64,000 nucleotides of DNA, taken from assembly GCF_947489365.1 (NCBI RefSeq), contig NZ_CANLDB010000011.1:27918-91917 (forward strand). Direction: 5' to 3'. Positions 42,188 through 50,483 of this stretch are shown here, one piece after another. Position 1 is the stretch's first letter; each line of letters begins with the position of its first letter. The stretch is from an uncultured Nocardioides sp. (GTDB lineage: Bacteria > Actinomycetota > Actinomycetes > Propionibacteriales > Nocardioidaceae). The position numbers and the translations under genes are program-made. Under the pieces are notes generated by a model that worked only from the letters and a program-made list of their open reading frames with translations, made no database searches and was not told the DNA's origin.

Positions 42188-43675
42188 ATGGGTGTCCGTC
42201 GTCTGCTCGCAGGACTCGGGTCCGCCGCGCTCGCCGTGGGGTTGGTGTCGGCGCCGGCGCCCACCACCGCGGCACCAGCCGCCAGTGCCGGGAGCGCGAG
42301 CACAGCCGCGCCGCAGGCACGCGCCGCCACGCTGAAGCAGCGCATCGAGGCGCTGCCGGGTGTCGTGTCGGTGCAGCGGGAGACCGCGCCGGAGGGCTAC
42401 AAGTTCTTCCTCATCGGCTTCGAGCAGCCCGTCGACCACACCCGTCCGGACGGGCCGACGTTCACCCAGCGCGTCACCCTGCTGCACCGGAGCACGGCGC
42501 GGCCGATGGTGATGTCCACCAGCGGCTACAACGTGTCCCAGTCCCCCGGGCGCAGCGAGCCCGCGCGCATCCTGGACGCCAACCAGCTGAGCATGGAGTA
42601 CCGCTTCTTCGACCCCTCGCGCCCCGCGAGGCCGAACTGGCGCCGGCAGCTCACCATCGAGCAGGCGGCGACCGACCAGCACGAGATCATCGAGTCGTTC
42701 CAGCGCCTCTACCGCCGGAACTGGATCACCACCGGCGGCTCCAAGGGCGGCATGACCGCGACGTACCACCGCCGGTTCTTCCCCGACGACGTCGACGGCT
42801 CGGTGCCGTACGTCGCCCCGAACGACGTGGTCGACCGCCAGGACGTCTACAACCGCTTCCTCGGCCGCGTCGGCACCTCGCAGGCCTGCCGCGACGCCAT
42901 CACCGACGCGCAGCGCCGGGTGCTCGGGGCCGGCCGCGACTACTTCCTCGGCCGTGCGCTGCAGACCGCGCAGGACCAGGGCCTGACCTGGGACATCGTC
43001 GGCAACCCCGAGCTGGGCTGGGAGGCCGGCGTCGTCGACGCCTACTTCGCCTTCTGGCAGTACCAGTCCCAGGAGGACTGCGCCGGCGTCCCCACCGCGG
43101 AGACGAGCAACGAGGACGTCTACGACTGGTTCGACCGGATCGTCGGGATGACCGTCTACTCCGACCAGTCGATCACCGGGTTCGTCCCGTACTACTACCA
43201 GGCGTCGTACCAGCTGGGCGCTCCTCACCCGTACGAGAACCGCATCCGCGACCTGCTGGAGTTCCCCGGCGCGGACGTCGCCCCGACCTTCGTGCCGGCG
43301 GCGCTGAAGCCCATCGACTTCGACACCGCCGCCATGCCGGACGTCGACCGCTGGGTGCGCACCGAGTCCGAGCGGATGCTCTACGTCTACGGCAGCAACG
43401 ACCCGTGGAGCGCCGAGCCGTTCCGCTGCGGCCGCACGGCCAAGGAGCGGGAGTGCCTGCGGATGTACGTCGCCGGAGGCAACCACGGCGCCTCCATCGC
43501 GGGCCTCGCCCGGCCCGACCAGCAGGTCGCGACCACGCGGCTGATGCGGTGGGCGGGCCTCGGCCCGACCGACCCCGCGCGCCTCGCCGTCGAGCGCGGC
43601 GGCGTCCCCGACCGCGAGGGTGCCCTCGACCGGCCGGAGCAGCGCCGGCTGGGGGTCGGTCCCCGGCTCGGGTAG
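42188..43675 (+). CDS. Secreted S37 (PS-10) tripeptidyl aminopeptidase
   Basis: 495 residues. A signal peptide (MGVRRLLAGLGSAALAVGLVSAPAPTTAAPA) is followed by an alpha/beta-hydrolase peptidase: YKFFLIGFEQPVDHTRPDGPTFTQRVTLLHR, the nucleophile ITTGGSKGGMTATYHRRFFPDDVDGSVPYVAP (Ser in GGSKGG), the acid in VYGSNDPWSAEPF and the His in VAGGNHGASI. These match peptidase family S37, known from Streptomyces secreted aminopeptidases. It probably removes N-terminal tripeptides outside the cell for peptide feeding. GGGAGG lies seven bases before the ATG at 42188. Confidence 0.9.
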   Translation: MGVRRLLAGLGSAALAVGLVSAPAPTTAAPAASAGSASTAAPQARAATLKQRIEALPGVVSVQRETAPEGYKFFLIGFEQPVDHTRPDGPTFTQRVTLLHRSTARPMVMSTSGYNVSQSPGRSEPARILDANQLSMEYRFFDPSRPARPNWRRQLTIEQAATDQHEIIESFQRLYRRNWITTGGSKGGMTATYHRRFFPDDVDGSVPYVAPNDVVDRQDVYNRFLGRVGTSQACRDAITDAQRRVLGAGRDYFLGRALQTAQDQGLTWDIVGNPELGWEAGVVDAYFAFWQYQSQEDCAGVPTAETSNEDVYDWFDRIVGMTVYSDQSITGFVPYYYQASYQLGAPHPYENRIRDLLEFPGADVAPTFVPAALKPIDFDTAAMPDVDRWVRTESERMLYVYGSNDPWSAEPFRCGRTAKERECLRMYVAGGNHGASIAGLARPDQQVATTRLMRWAGLGPTDPARLAVERGGVPDREGALDRPEQRRLGVGPRLG

Positions 43676-43730
43676 CCCGCGCCACACCCGGCCGGTCGCC
43701 GGTCACGGGCTGCAGTGGGTACGACGACGT

Positions 43731-44708
43731 GTGAACCCTTCGTCGTCCCTCCGCATCCTCGTGACCGGCGCCACCGGGTACGTCGGGTCGCGCCTCGTCC
43801 CCGCGCTCGTCGCGGACGGTCACACCGTGATCGCCGCGAGCCGGACGACGTCGCGCACCGACGACTACCCCTGGGGCGACGACGTCGAGACCCGGGAGTT
43901 CGACCTCGAGGACCCCGACCTCGTCGCGAGCGCCGTCGAGGGCGTGGACGCCGTGGTCTACCTCGTGCACTCGATGGACGCCGACGACTTCGTCCGCCTC
44001 GACCGCGAGCACGCGCGTCGCGTCGCCGCCGCCTGCGAGGCCGCGGGGGTGCAGCACGTCGTCTACCTCTCGGGTCTGGTGCCCGACGGGGAGCTGTCGG
44101 ACCACCTCCGCTCCCGCAAGGAGGTCGAGGACGTGCTCCTCGACGCCGCCGTGCCCGCCACCGTGCTGCGCGCGGCCATGGTCATCGGGGCCGGCTCGAC
44201 GTCGTACGAGCTCCTGCGCCGGCTCTCCGAGCGGGTGCCGCTGCTGACGCCCGTGCCGTCCTGGATGCGCAGCCGCATCCAGCCCGTCGCCATCGAGGAC
44301 GTCGTCGAGGTGGTCCGCCGCGCCCTGCCCGTCCCGCGCAACACCCACTACGACGTGGGCGGCGACGAGGTGCTGACCTACCCCGAGCTGCTCGCGCTGT
44401 ACGCCGACGTCGCCGGCCTGCGGCGCCGCCGCTTCCCGATCCCGTTCGTGCCGGAGTCGGTCGTGGGCCGCGCCTGCGCCCGGATCAGCGGCCTCGACCG
44501 CTCCGAGGTCGTCTCGCTGGTCTCCAGCCTCAAGCACGACATGGTCTGCCGCGAGGACGCCGTCCGCCGCGACGTGCTCGCGCCCGGCTTCCGCTACACC
44601 TCCGTCCGCGAGTCGCTCGAGCGGTCCCGCGCCGGCAGCGGCGAGGGGCCCGAGGGCACCGCGTCGACCGGCGACGTCCAGTCCTCGGCCGCCACCGACC
44701 CGGCCTGA
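43731..44708 (+). CDS. NAD(P)H-binding NmrA/SDR-like protein
   Basis: 325 residues. The Rossmann start LRILVTGATGYVGSRLVPALVADGHTVIAASR carries the TGxxGxxG motif of atypical short-chain reductases. GVDAVVYLVHSMDADDFVRLDREHARRVAAACEAAGVQHVVYLSGLVPDG follows, and the C-terminal half reads QPVAIEDVVEVVRRALPVP and VSLVSSLKHDMVCRED. No classical YxxxK is evident, so it may be a sensor or isomerase-type member. GTG at 43731. Its stop is one base before the acyl-CoA dehydrogenase-like gene, so it is probably the first gene of that operon. Confidence 0.83.
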   Translation: MNPSSSLRILVTGATGYVGSRLVPALVADGHTVIAASRTTSRTDDYPWGDDVETREFDLEDPDLVASAVEGVDAVVYLVHSMDADDFVRLDREHARRVAAACEAAGVQHVVYLSGLVPDGELSDHLRSRKEVEDVLLDAAVPATVLRAAMVIGAGSTSYELLRRLSERVPLLTPVPSWMRSRIQPVAIEDVVEVVRRALPVPRNTHYDVGGDEVLTYPELLALYADVAGLRRRRFPIPFVPESVVGRACARISGLDRSEVVSLVSSLKHDMVCREDAVRRDVLAPGFRYTSVRESLERSRAGSGEGPEGTASTGDVQSSAATDPA

Positions 44709-44709
44709 C

Positions 44710-45765
44710 ATGGGTGCCCCCGTCCGCCTCGGTGCGACCGAGGACCCGACCACCGCCGACCCCGTGGGCCTGGCGGAGCTCGCCGGTCTCGCTGGGGCCG
44801 GCGTCGAGGGGGCCGTGGCGCGCGCCGATGCCCTCGGGCGGACCGTTCCCGTGCCCGGACGGGGCGCCACACTGCGCCGCTGGGAGGCGCTGGCCACCCT
44901 CGGGGCGGCCGACCTCGTCGTCGCCCGCGCCCTGGAGCCGCACCTGGACGCCCTCGCGATCCTGGACGAGGCCGGCCCGTCCGCCGGCCCCACGTCCACC
45001 TCGCGCGTGCCGCCGGACGCCACCTGGGGCGTGTACGCCGCCGAGGGTCCCGGCGCCCGCCTCGAGGCCCACGAGGGGCCCGACGGGTGGAGGCTCACCG
45101 GTCGCAAGCCCTGGTGCTCCCTCGCCGGCACGGTGTCGCACGCGCTGGTCACCGCCTGGGTCGACGAGACCCGACGCGGCCTGTTCGCCGTCGCGCTGCG
45201 GCAGCCGGGCGTCGAGGTCGAGGACGGCACCTGGTCCCCCGCCGGCCTGAGCGAGGTCGTCACCACCCCGGTCGCGTTCACCGACGTCGCCACCACCCCC
45301 GTGGGTGGGCCGGGGTGGTACCTCGTCCGGCCCGGGTTCGGCTGGGGCGGCATCGGCGTCGCCGCGGTGTGGCACGGCGGCGCCGTCGGGGTCGCCCGCC
45401 GCGTCCACGCGCAGGCGCAGCGCCGCGAGCCCGACCAGGTCGCGCTGATGCACCTGGGTGCCATCGACGCCGTGCTCACCGCCTCCCGCCTGGCCCTCGC
45501 CGACTCCGCCGCCGCGATCGACGCCGGGGACGCCGACGGGGAGGCGGGCATGCTGCTCGCGGCCCGCGTCCGCGAGGTCGTCGCGACCGCGGCCGAGGAC
45601 GTGCTGCGCCGCGCCGCCCACACCCTCGGGCCGGGCCCGCTGAGCCAGGAGCCCGAGCACGCCCGCCGCGTCGCCGACCTGTCGCTCTACCTGCGCCAGC
45701 ACCACGCCGAGCGGGACGCCGCCGCACTGGGCCGCCTCGTGGCGGACGCCGAGGCCCCCTGGTGA
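44710..45765 (+). CDS. Acyl-CoA dehydrogenase-like protein
   Basis: 351 residues, a little shorter than standard acyl-CoA dehydrogenases. The middle beta-domain is clear: WGVYAAEGPGARLEAHEGPDGWRLTGRKPWCSLAGTVSHALVTAW, then TTPVAFTDVATTPVGGPGWYLVRPGFGWGGIGVAAVWHGGAVG. The C-terminal helical domain ends LYLRQHHAERDAAALGRL, a typical closing helix. The N-terminal helical domain is reduced. It likely oxidises or desaturates an acyl group using FAD. Start ATG 44710; the stop overlaps the start of the PIG-L/methyltransferase gene by four bases (GTGA), so the two are coupled. Confidence 0.85.
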   Translation: MGAPVRLGATEDPTTADPVGLAELAGLAGAGVEGAVARADALGRTVPVPGRGATLRRWEALATLGAADLVVARALEPHLDALAILDEAGPSAGPTSTSRVPPDATWGVYAAEGPGARLEAHEGPDGWRLTGRKPWCSLAGTVSHALVTAWVDETRRGLFAVALRQPGVEVEDGTWSPAGLSEVVTTPVAFTDVATTPVGGPGWYLVRPGFGWGGIGVAAVWHGGAVGVARRVHAQAQRREPDQVALMHLGAIDAVLTASRLALADSAAAIDAGDADGEAGMLLAARVREVVATAAEDVLRRAAHTLGPGPLSQEPEHARRVADLSLYLRQHHAERDAAALGRLVADAEAPW

Positions 45766-47126
45766 CCGAGCACGGGATCCCGCCCTTCCGCCACGACGAG
45801 CGGGGCACCCCCGCCGCCGCGTGGGATGCCTACGCGGCTCAGGGACCCGACCTCGACTGGACCCACGACGGCCGCCCGCTGCGCGCCCTGGTCGTCGTGG
45901 CCGCCCACCCCGACGACGAGACGCTCGGCGCCGGCGGCCTGGTCCACACCGCCCACCGCCGCGGGCTCGACGTCCGCGTCCTCGTCGCCACCGCCGGCGA
46001 GGGCAGCCACCCGGGCTCGCCGACGCACACCCCGCAGGACCTCGCCGTACGACGGGCCGCCGAGCTCGTCGACGCGTGCGCGCTGCTCGCCCCCGGCGCC
46101 GCGTCCCCCGTCCTGCTCGGCCTGCCCGACGGGGCCGTCGCCGCGCACCACGACGACCTCGTGGCACGGGTCGTGGACGCCGTCGGCGACGGCCGCGACA
46201 CGCTGCTGGCCGCGACCTGGCGCCACGACGGCCACCCCGACCACGAGGCCGTCGGGCGCGCCGCCGCCGCGGCCGCTGTCCGCACCGGCGCTCGGCTGCT
46301 CGAGTACCCGGTCTGGGCCTGGCACTGGGGGACGCCGGGCGACCTGCCGACCGACCGGGTCCGGCTGCGGCTCGACCCCGCCGCCGTCACCGCGAAGGCC
46401 GCCGCCGTCGCCGCCCACACCAGCCAGGTCGCGCCGCTGTCGGACGCCCCCGGTGACGCGACGCTGATGGGCGCCGACCTGCTCGCGCACTTCACCCGCG
46501 ACGTCGAGGTCCTCCTGCCCGGCCCGCCGTACGACGACGCGCTCGACGCCCTGCACCGCGACGTCGCGGACCCCTGGGGCGTGGACCGCCGCTTCTACGA
46601 GCGGCGCAAGCGCGCGCTGCTGCTCGCCGCGCTGCCGCGCGAGGGGTTCCGCCGCGGCGCCGAGCTCGGCTGCTCGACCGGTGCGCTGGGCGCCGACCTG
46701 GCCGCCCGGTGCGACGTCCTGGACCTGCTCGACGCCAGCCCGGTCGCCGTCGCCGCGGCCCGGGAGCGCCTCGCCGGTCGTGAGGCCGTCACCATCCGCG
46801 AGGCCCGGCTGCCGGACGGCTGGCCCGACGACGTGGACGGCCTCGACCTCGTCGTCGTGTCCGAGGTCGGCTACTTCCTCTCCCCCGTCGCGCTCGAGCG
46901 CCTCGTCGACGTGGTCGCCGCCCGGCTGCGCGAGGACGGCGTGGTGGTGCTCTGCCACTGGCGCCACCCGGTCCACGGCTGGGTGCTCGACGCCGCCGCG
47001 GTGCACGCGGCGTTCACCACCGGGCTCGCCCGGTCCGGGCGCACCGTGATCGGTCGCTGGACCGACCGTGACGTCGAGCTGCTCGTCCTGGGCCCGCCCT
47101 CGCAGGCCCCGGACCCGGGGGCCTGA
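45762..47126 (+). CDS. PIG-L family deacetylase fused to SAM methyltransferase
   Basis: 454 residues in two domains. Residues 1-245 are a PIG-L/LmbE zinc deacetylase: ALVVVAAHPDDETLGAGGLVHTAHRRG (AHPDDE metal site) and TWRHDGHPDHEAVGRAA (HPDH metal site). Residues about 260-450 are a class I methyltransferase: DRRFYERRKRALLLAALP, motif I GAELGCSTGALGADLA, DLLDASPVAVAAARERLAG and DLVVVSEVGYFLSP. Known PIG-L enzymes remove acetyl groups from N-acetylglucosamine conjugates, and NodS-like methyltransferases N-methylate the freed amine, so a coupled de-N-acetylation/methylation is plausible (inference). Start GTG 45762. Confidence 0.9.
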   Translation: MTEHGIPPFRHDERGTPAAAWDAYAAQGPDLDWTHDGRPLRALVVVAAHPDDETLGAGGLVHTAHRRGLDVRVLVATAGEGSHPGSPTHTPQDLAVRRAAELVDACALLAPGAASPVLLGLPDGAVAAHHDDLVARVVDAVGDGRDTLLAATWRHDGHPDHEAVGRAAAAAAVRTGARLLEYPVWAWHWGTPGDLPTDRVRLRLDPAAVTAKAAAVAAHTSQVAPLSDAPGDATLMGADLLAHFTRDVEVLLPGPPYDDALDALHRDVADPWGVDRRFYERRKRALLLAALPREGFRRGAELGCSTGALGADLAARCDVLDLLDASPVAVAAARERLAGREAVTIREARLPDGWPDDVDGLDLVVVSEVGYFLSPVALERLVDVVAARLREDGVVVLCHWRHPVHGWVLDAAAVHAAFTTGLARSGRTVIGRWTDRDVELLVLGPPSQAPDPGA

Positions 47127-47127
47127 G

Positions 47128-47853
47128 GTGGGGCGCGTCGCCGTCGTGGTCCCGGCCCACGACGAGGAGGCGCTCCTCGGCCGCTGCCTCGCCGCCGTCG
47201 AGGGGGCGCGTCGCGTGCTGACCGCCGAGCGGCCCGGGTGGTCCTCGGTGGTCGTCGTCGCGCTCGACCGCTGCCGCGACGGCTCGGCCGCCCTCGCCGC
47301 GGCCGCCGGCGTCGCCACGGTCGTCCTCGACGCCGGGCGGGTCGGCGCGGCCCGTGCCGCCGGGGTCGCGCACGCGGCCACCCTGCTCGGACCCCCGGCC
47401 GACGACGTGTGGATCGCCGGCACCGACGCCGACACCGTCGTCGGCCCCGACTGGCTCGTCACCCAGGTCGACGTCGCCGCCGCGGGCGGCGAGCTGGTCG
47501 TGGGCCGGGTCGTGCCGGACGCCGCCGACGTCACCCCTGCCCTGCTGCACGCGTGGGGCCTGCGGCACGCCTCGACGGCGGTCGCCGCCCACGTCCACGG
47601 CGCCAACCTGGGGTTCTCGCTGGCGGCCTACCGCCGGGTCGGCGGGTTCGGTCCGGGTGACGAGCACGAGGACCGCGGCCTCGTCGCGGCCCTCCTCGCC
47701 GCCGGGACCCCCGCGCACCCGGGCGCACCCGTCGTCACCTCGGGCCGCCGTACGGGACGGACGCCGGGGGGTTTCGCGGGCTACCTGCGCCGCCTCGACG
47801 AGGCCGCACTGCCGGGCGCACCGACCGAGCACCCGCCCCACAGCGACTGGTGA
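47128..47853 (+). CDS. Glycosyltransferase family 2, soluble type
   Basis: 241 residues. It starts VGRVAVVVPAHDEEALLGRCLAAVEGA, the GT-A nucleotide-sugar-binding strand; VWIAGTDADTVVGPDWLVTQ holds the DxD motif; AAHVHGANLGFSLAAYRRVGGFGPGDEHEDRGLVAALLAAG contains the conserved acceptor-site region with the ED pair. No membrane helix. Start GTG 47128, one base after the PIG-L/methyltransferase stop, so it is the last gene of the coupled set with the acyl-CoA dehydrogenase-like gene. Donor and acceptor are unknown. Confidence 0.88.
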   Translation: MGRVAVVVPAHDEEALLGRCLAAVEGARRVLTAERPGWSSVVVVALDRCRDGSAALAAAAGVATVVLDAGRVGAARAAGVAHAATLLGPPADDVWIAGTDADTVVGPDWLVTQVDVAAAGGELVVGRVVPDAADVTPALLHAWGLRHASTAVAAHVHGANLGFSLAAYRRVGGFGPGDEHEDRGLVAALLAAGTPAHPGAPVVTSGRRTGRTPGGFAGYLRRLDEAALPGAPTEHPPHSDW

Positions 47854-47878
47854 CCCCTCCCCCGGGACACTGGGGGGC

Positions 47879-49201
47879 GTGGATCTCGACACCCTGTACA
47901 CGGCGGCCCTCGTGCTCGTCTTCGTCATCATCGGGGGCGTCTTCGCCGGCACCGAGATCGCGCTGATCTCGCTGCGCTCGAGCCAGGTCGACAACATGGC
48001 CGAGCGCGGGGGGCGTGCCGCCCGGGTGGCCCGGGTCGCCCGCGACCCCAACCGGTTCCTGTCCGCGGTGCAGATCGGCGTCACCGTCGCCGGTTTCTTC
48101 TCCGCCGCGTTCGGTGCCTCGGCCCTGGCGCCCGACTTCGTCTTCCTCTTCACGGGCCTCGGCCTGTCCGAGGGCGTGGCCGGGACGGTGTCGCTGGTCG
48201 CGCTGACCCTCGTCATCGCCTACTTCTCCCTCGTGCTGGGCGAGCTGGTGCCGAAGCGGCTCGCCCTGCAGAAGTCCGAGGCCCTGTCGCTGGTCGTCGC
48301 ACCTCCTCTGGACCGCTTCGCCTGGCTGATGCGGCCCGTCATCTGGCTGCTGTCGAAGTCCACGAACGGCGTCCTGCGCCTCCTCGGCCAGGACCCGAGC
48401 GCCGTCGACGAGGAGGTGAGCGAGGAGGAGCTGCGCATGCAGATCGCCCAGCTCCAGAGCCTGCCCGAGGACGAGCGGGAGATCCTCGACGACGTCTTCG
48501 AGGCCGGGGAGCGCATCGTCCGCGAGGTGATGACGCCCCGCCCGCGCGTGACGGTGCTGCGCCTCGGCACCACCGTCGGCGAGGCCATCGGTGCCGTCAC
48601 CGAGAAGCCCTACTCCCGCTACCCCGTGACCGGCGAGTCCGTCGACGACGTCCGCGGCTACCTCCACGCCCGCGACCTGCTGGGCCAGGACCACGAGGTC
48701 ACCATCGACGGCCTGCTGCGCGACCTGCCCGGGGTGCCGTCGACCAACCGGGTGCTCCCGACCATGTCGCACCTCCGCGCGGTCGGCGCCCACCTCGCCG
48801 TCGTGGTCGACGAGCACGGCGGCTTCGAGGGCATCGTGGCGCTGGAGGACCTCGTCGAGGAGCTGGTCGGCGAGATCCAGGACGAGTACGACGCCCCCGC
48901 CGCCGAGACCGTCATCGAGGCCGGCGACGCCCGCCTCGTCGACGCCGGGATCACCCTCGAGGAGTTCGGCGAGCACACCGACCTGGAGCTTGCCGACGGG
49001 GAGTACGAGACCGTCGCCGGCTACGTCGTCGACCGCCTCGGGCGCCTCGCCGCCCGCGGCGACGTCGTCCCCCTCGACGACCACGACCACGAGCTGGTCG
49101 TCACCGCGATGGACGGCCGCCGCGTCTCGCAGGTCGCGCTCCGCGCAGCGGGCGACACCGAGGCCCCGCGCGACGGGGCGCAGGACTCCCCCACCATGTA
49201 A
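47879..49201 (+). CDS. CNNM/CorC-type membrane protein with CBS pair
   Basis: 440 residues. The DUF21 (CNNM) membrane domain, residues 1-200, has four hydrophobic stretches and the motifs AGTEIALISLRSSQVDNMAERGG and YFSLVLGELVPKRLALQ. The CBS pair spans about 215-330 (VREVMTPRPRVTVLRLGTT ... HLAVVVDEHGGFEGIVALEDLVEELVGEIQDEYD), and a CorC/HlyC C-terminal domain follows (GYVVDRLGRLAARGDVV). Members export Mg2+ or Co2+ or modulate such transport; the old name hemolysin C is misleading. GTG at 47879 is 26 bases after the glycosyltransferase stop, so co-transcription is possible. Confidence 0.92.
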   Translation: MDLDTLYTAALVLVFVIIGGVFAGTEIALISLRSSQVDNMAERGGRAARVARVARDPNRFLSAVQIGVTVAGFFSAAFGASALAPDFVFLFTGLGLSEGVAGTVSLVALTLVIAYFSLVLGELVPKRLALQKSEALSLVVAPPLDRFAWLMRPVIWLLSKSTNGVLRLLGQDPSAVDEEVSEEELRMQIAQLQSLPEDEREILDDVFEAGERIVREVMTPRPRVTVLRLGTTVGEAIGAVTEKPYSRYPVTGESVDDVRGYLHARDLLGQDHEVTIDGLLRDLPGVPSTNRVLPTMSHLRAVGAHLAVVVDEHGGFEGIVALEDLVEELVGEIQDEYDAPAAETVIEAGDARLVDAGITLEEFGEHTDLELADGEYETVAGYVVDRLGRLAARGDVVPLDDHDHELVVTAMDGRRVSQVALRAAGDTEAPRDGAQDSPTM

Positions 49202-49253
49202 CGCGGTGTTACTGCCACTGCACACGGCTCCGGCGGCCCTTCTCCGACCGCAC

Positions 49254-49323
49254 GACCGCGGCAGATCGACAAGACCGCGGTAGATCGGTCGGTCGAGGTA
49301 ACGGAACAGTACGTCCGTCGGAC
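49254..49323. promoter_or_regulatory. Direct repeat and inverted repeats before the PRISE-like gene
   Basis: GACCGCGGCAGATCG (49254-49268) recurs as GACCGCGGTAGATCG (49273-49287), 19 bases apart. After it, ACGGA (49301-49305) and TCCGT (49314-49318) are inverted, and GTCCGTCGGAC (49313-49323) is a perfect palindrome. These look like regulator binding sites in the 135-base gap before the ATG at 49337, but no regulator gene is adjacent. Confidence 0.4.
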
Positions 49324-49336
49324 GGGTTGTGCCGGG

Positions 49337-50467
49337 ATGACCAACACCCCCACGACCCGTCCGTCGGACCTCGGCGGCGACGAGCCCACCGCCCTCGTCG
49401 TCGGAGCCACCGGCATCGCCGGCCGCGCCCTGTCGCACCGCCTCGTCGACGAGGGCTGGCGGGTGCTCGGCCTGTCACGCCGCAGCAGCTCGGACGTCGA
49501 CGGCGTCGAGCCGGTGCTCGCCGACCTCACCGACGCCGACGCGCTGGCCGACGCGCTGCGCGACCACCGCCCCACCCACGTCTTCCTCACCGCCTGGGCC
49601 AAGCAGGACACCGAGGAGCAGAACATCGCCGTCAACGGCGCGATGGTCCGCGACGTCCTCGCCGCCGTCCGGCCCGCCCGGACGGTGCGGCACGTCGCCC
49701 TGGTCACCGGGCTCAAGCACTACCTCGGCCCCTTCGAGGCCTACGGGAAGGGCGAGGTGCCCGACACCCCGTTCCACGAGGACGAGCCGCGGCTGCCGTA
49801 CCCGAACTTCTACTACGCCCAGGAGGACGAGCTGTTCGCCGCCGCCGAGCGCGACGGCTTCACCTGGAGCGTCCACCGCGCCCACACGATGGTCGGGCAC
49901 GCGGTCGGCAACGCGATGAACATCGCGCAGACGCTGGCGGCGTACGCCGCGATCTGCCGGGAGACCGGGCGGCCCTTCACGTTCCCGGGCTCCGAGACCC
50001 AGTGGAACGGGGTGACCGACGTGACCAGCGCGGACCTGCTCGCCGACCAGCTCGTCTGGGCCGCGACGACCCCGGCCGCCGCGGACACCGCCTTCAACAC
50101 CGCCAACGGCGACACGTTCCGCTGGCGCTGGCTGTGGCCCCGTCTCGCCGACGCCCTCGGCGTCACGTCGGAGGGGTACGACGCCGAGCCCCGCCCGCTC
50201 GAGGAGCAGATGGCCGGCGCCGAGGACACCTGGCGCACGATCGCCGAGCGCGAGGGCCTCTCCGAGGCGGACCTCGACCGGGTGGCGTCGTGGTGGCACA
50301 CCGACGGTGACCTCGGCCGCGACATGGAGTGCCTGACCGACCAGACCCGTGCCCGGCGTGCCGGCTGGGTCGGGTACCGGCCGACCCTCGACGCGTTCCG
50401 GGCGGTGTTTGCCGAGCTGGAGCGCGAGCGGGTCGTGCCGGCGCCCGACCGCGGTCAGGACGCCTGA
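49337..50467 (+). CDS. PRISE-type short-chain reductase (VEP1/5-beta-reductase-like)
   Basis: 376 residues. Rossmann start TALVVGATGIAGRALSHRLVDEGWRVLGLSRR with GxxGxxG; VTHVFLTAW-like strand (THVFLTAWAKQDTEEQNIAVNGAMVRDVL); VTGLKHYLGPFEAYGKGEVPDTPFHEDEPRLPYPNFYYAQEDEL contains the family Lys (GLKHYLGPFE) and the Tyr (NFYYAQED). This pattern is that of progesterone 5-beta-reductase/iridoid synthase-like enzymes, which reduce activated C=C bonds with NADPH. The bacterial substrate is unknown. Start ATG 49337. Converges on the M13 peptidase gene. Confidence 0.88.
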   Translation: MTNTPTTRPSDLGGDEPTALVVGATGIAGRALSHRLVDEGWRVLGLSRRSSSDVDGVEPVLADLTDADALADALRDHRPTHVFLTAWAKQDTEEQNIAVNGAMVRDVLAAVRPARTVRHVALVTGLKHYLGPFEAYGKGEVPDTPFHEDEPRLPYPNFYYAQEDELFAAAERDGFTWSVHRAHTMVGHAVGNAMNIAQTLAAYAAICRETGRPFTFPGSETQWNGVTDVTSADLLADQLVWAATTPAAADTAFNTANGDTFRWRWLWPRLADALGVTSEGYDAEPRPLEEQMAGAEDTWRTIAEREGLSEADLDRVASWWHTDGDLGRDMECLTDQTRARRAGWVGYRPTLDAFRAVFAELERERVVPAPDRGQDA

Positions 50468-50483
50468 CCGGACGGCCGGGCGC

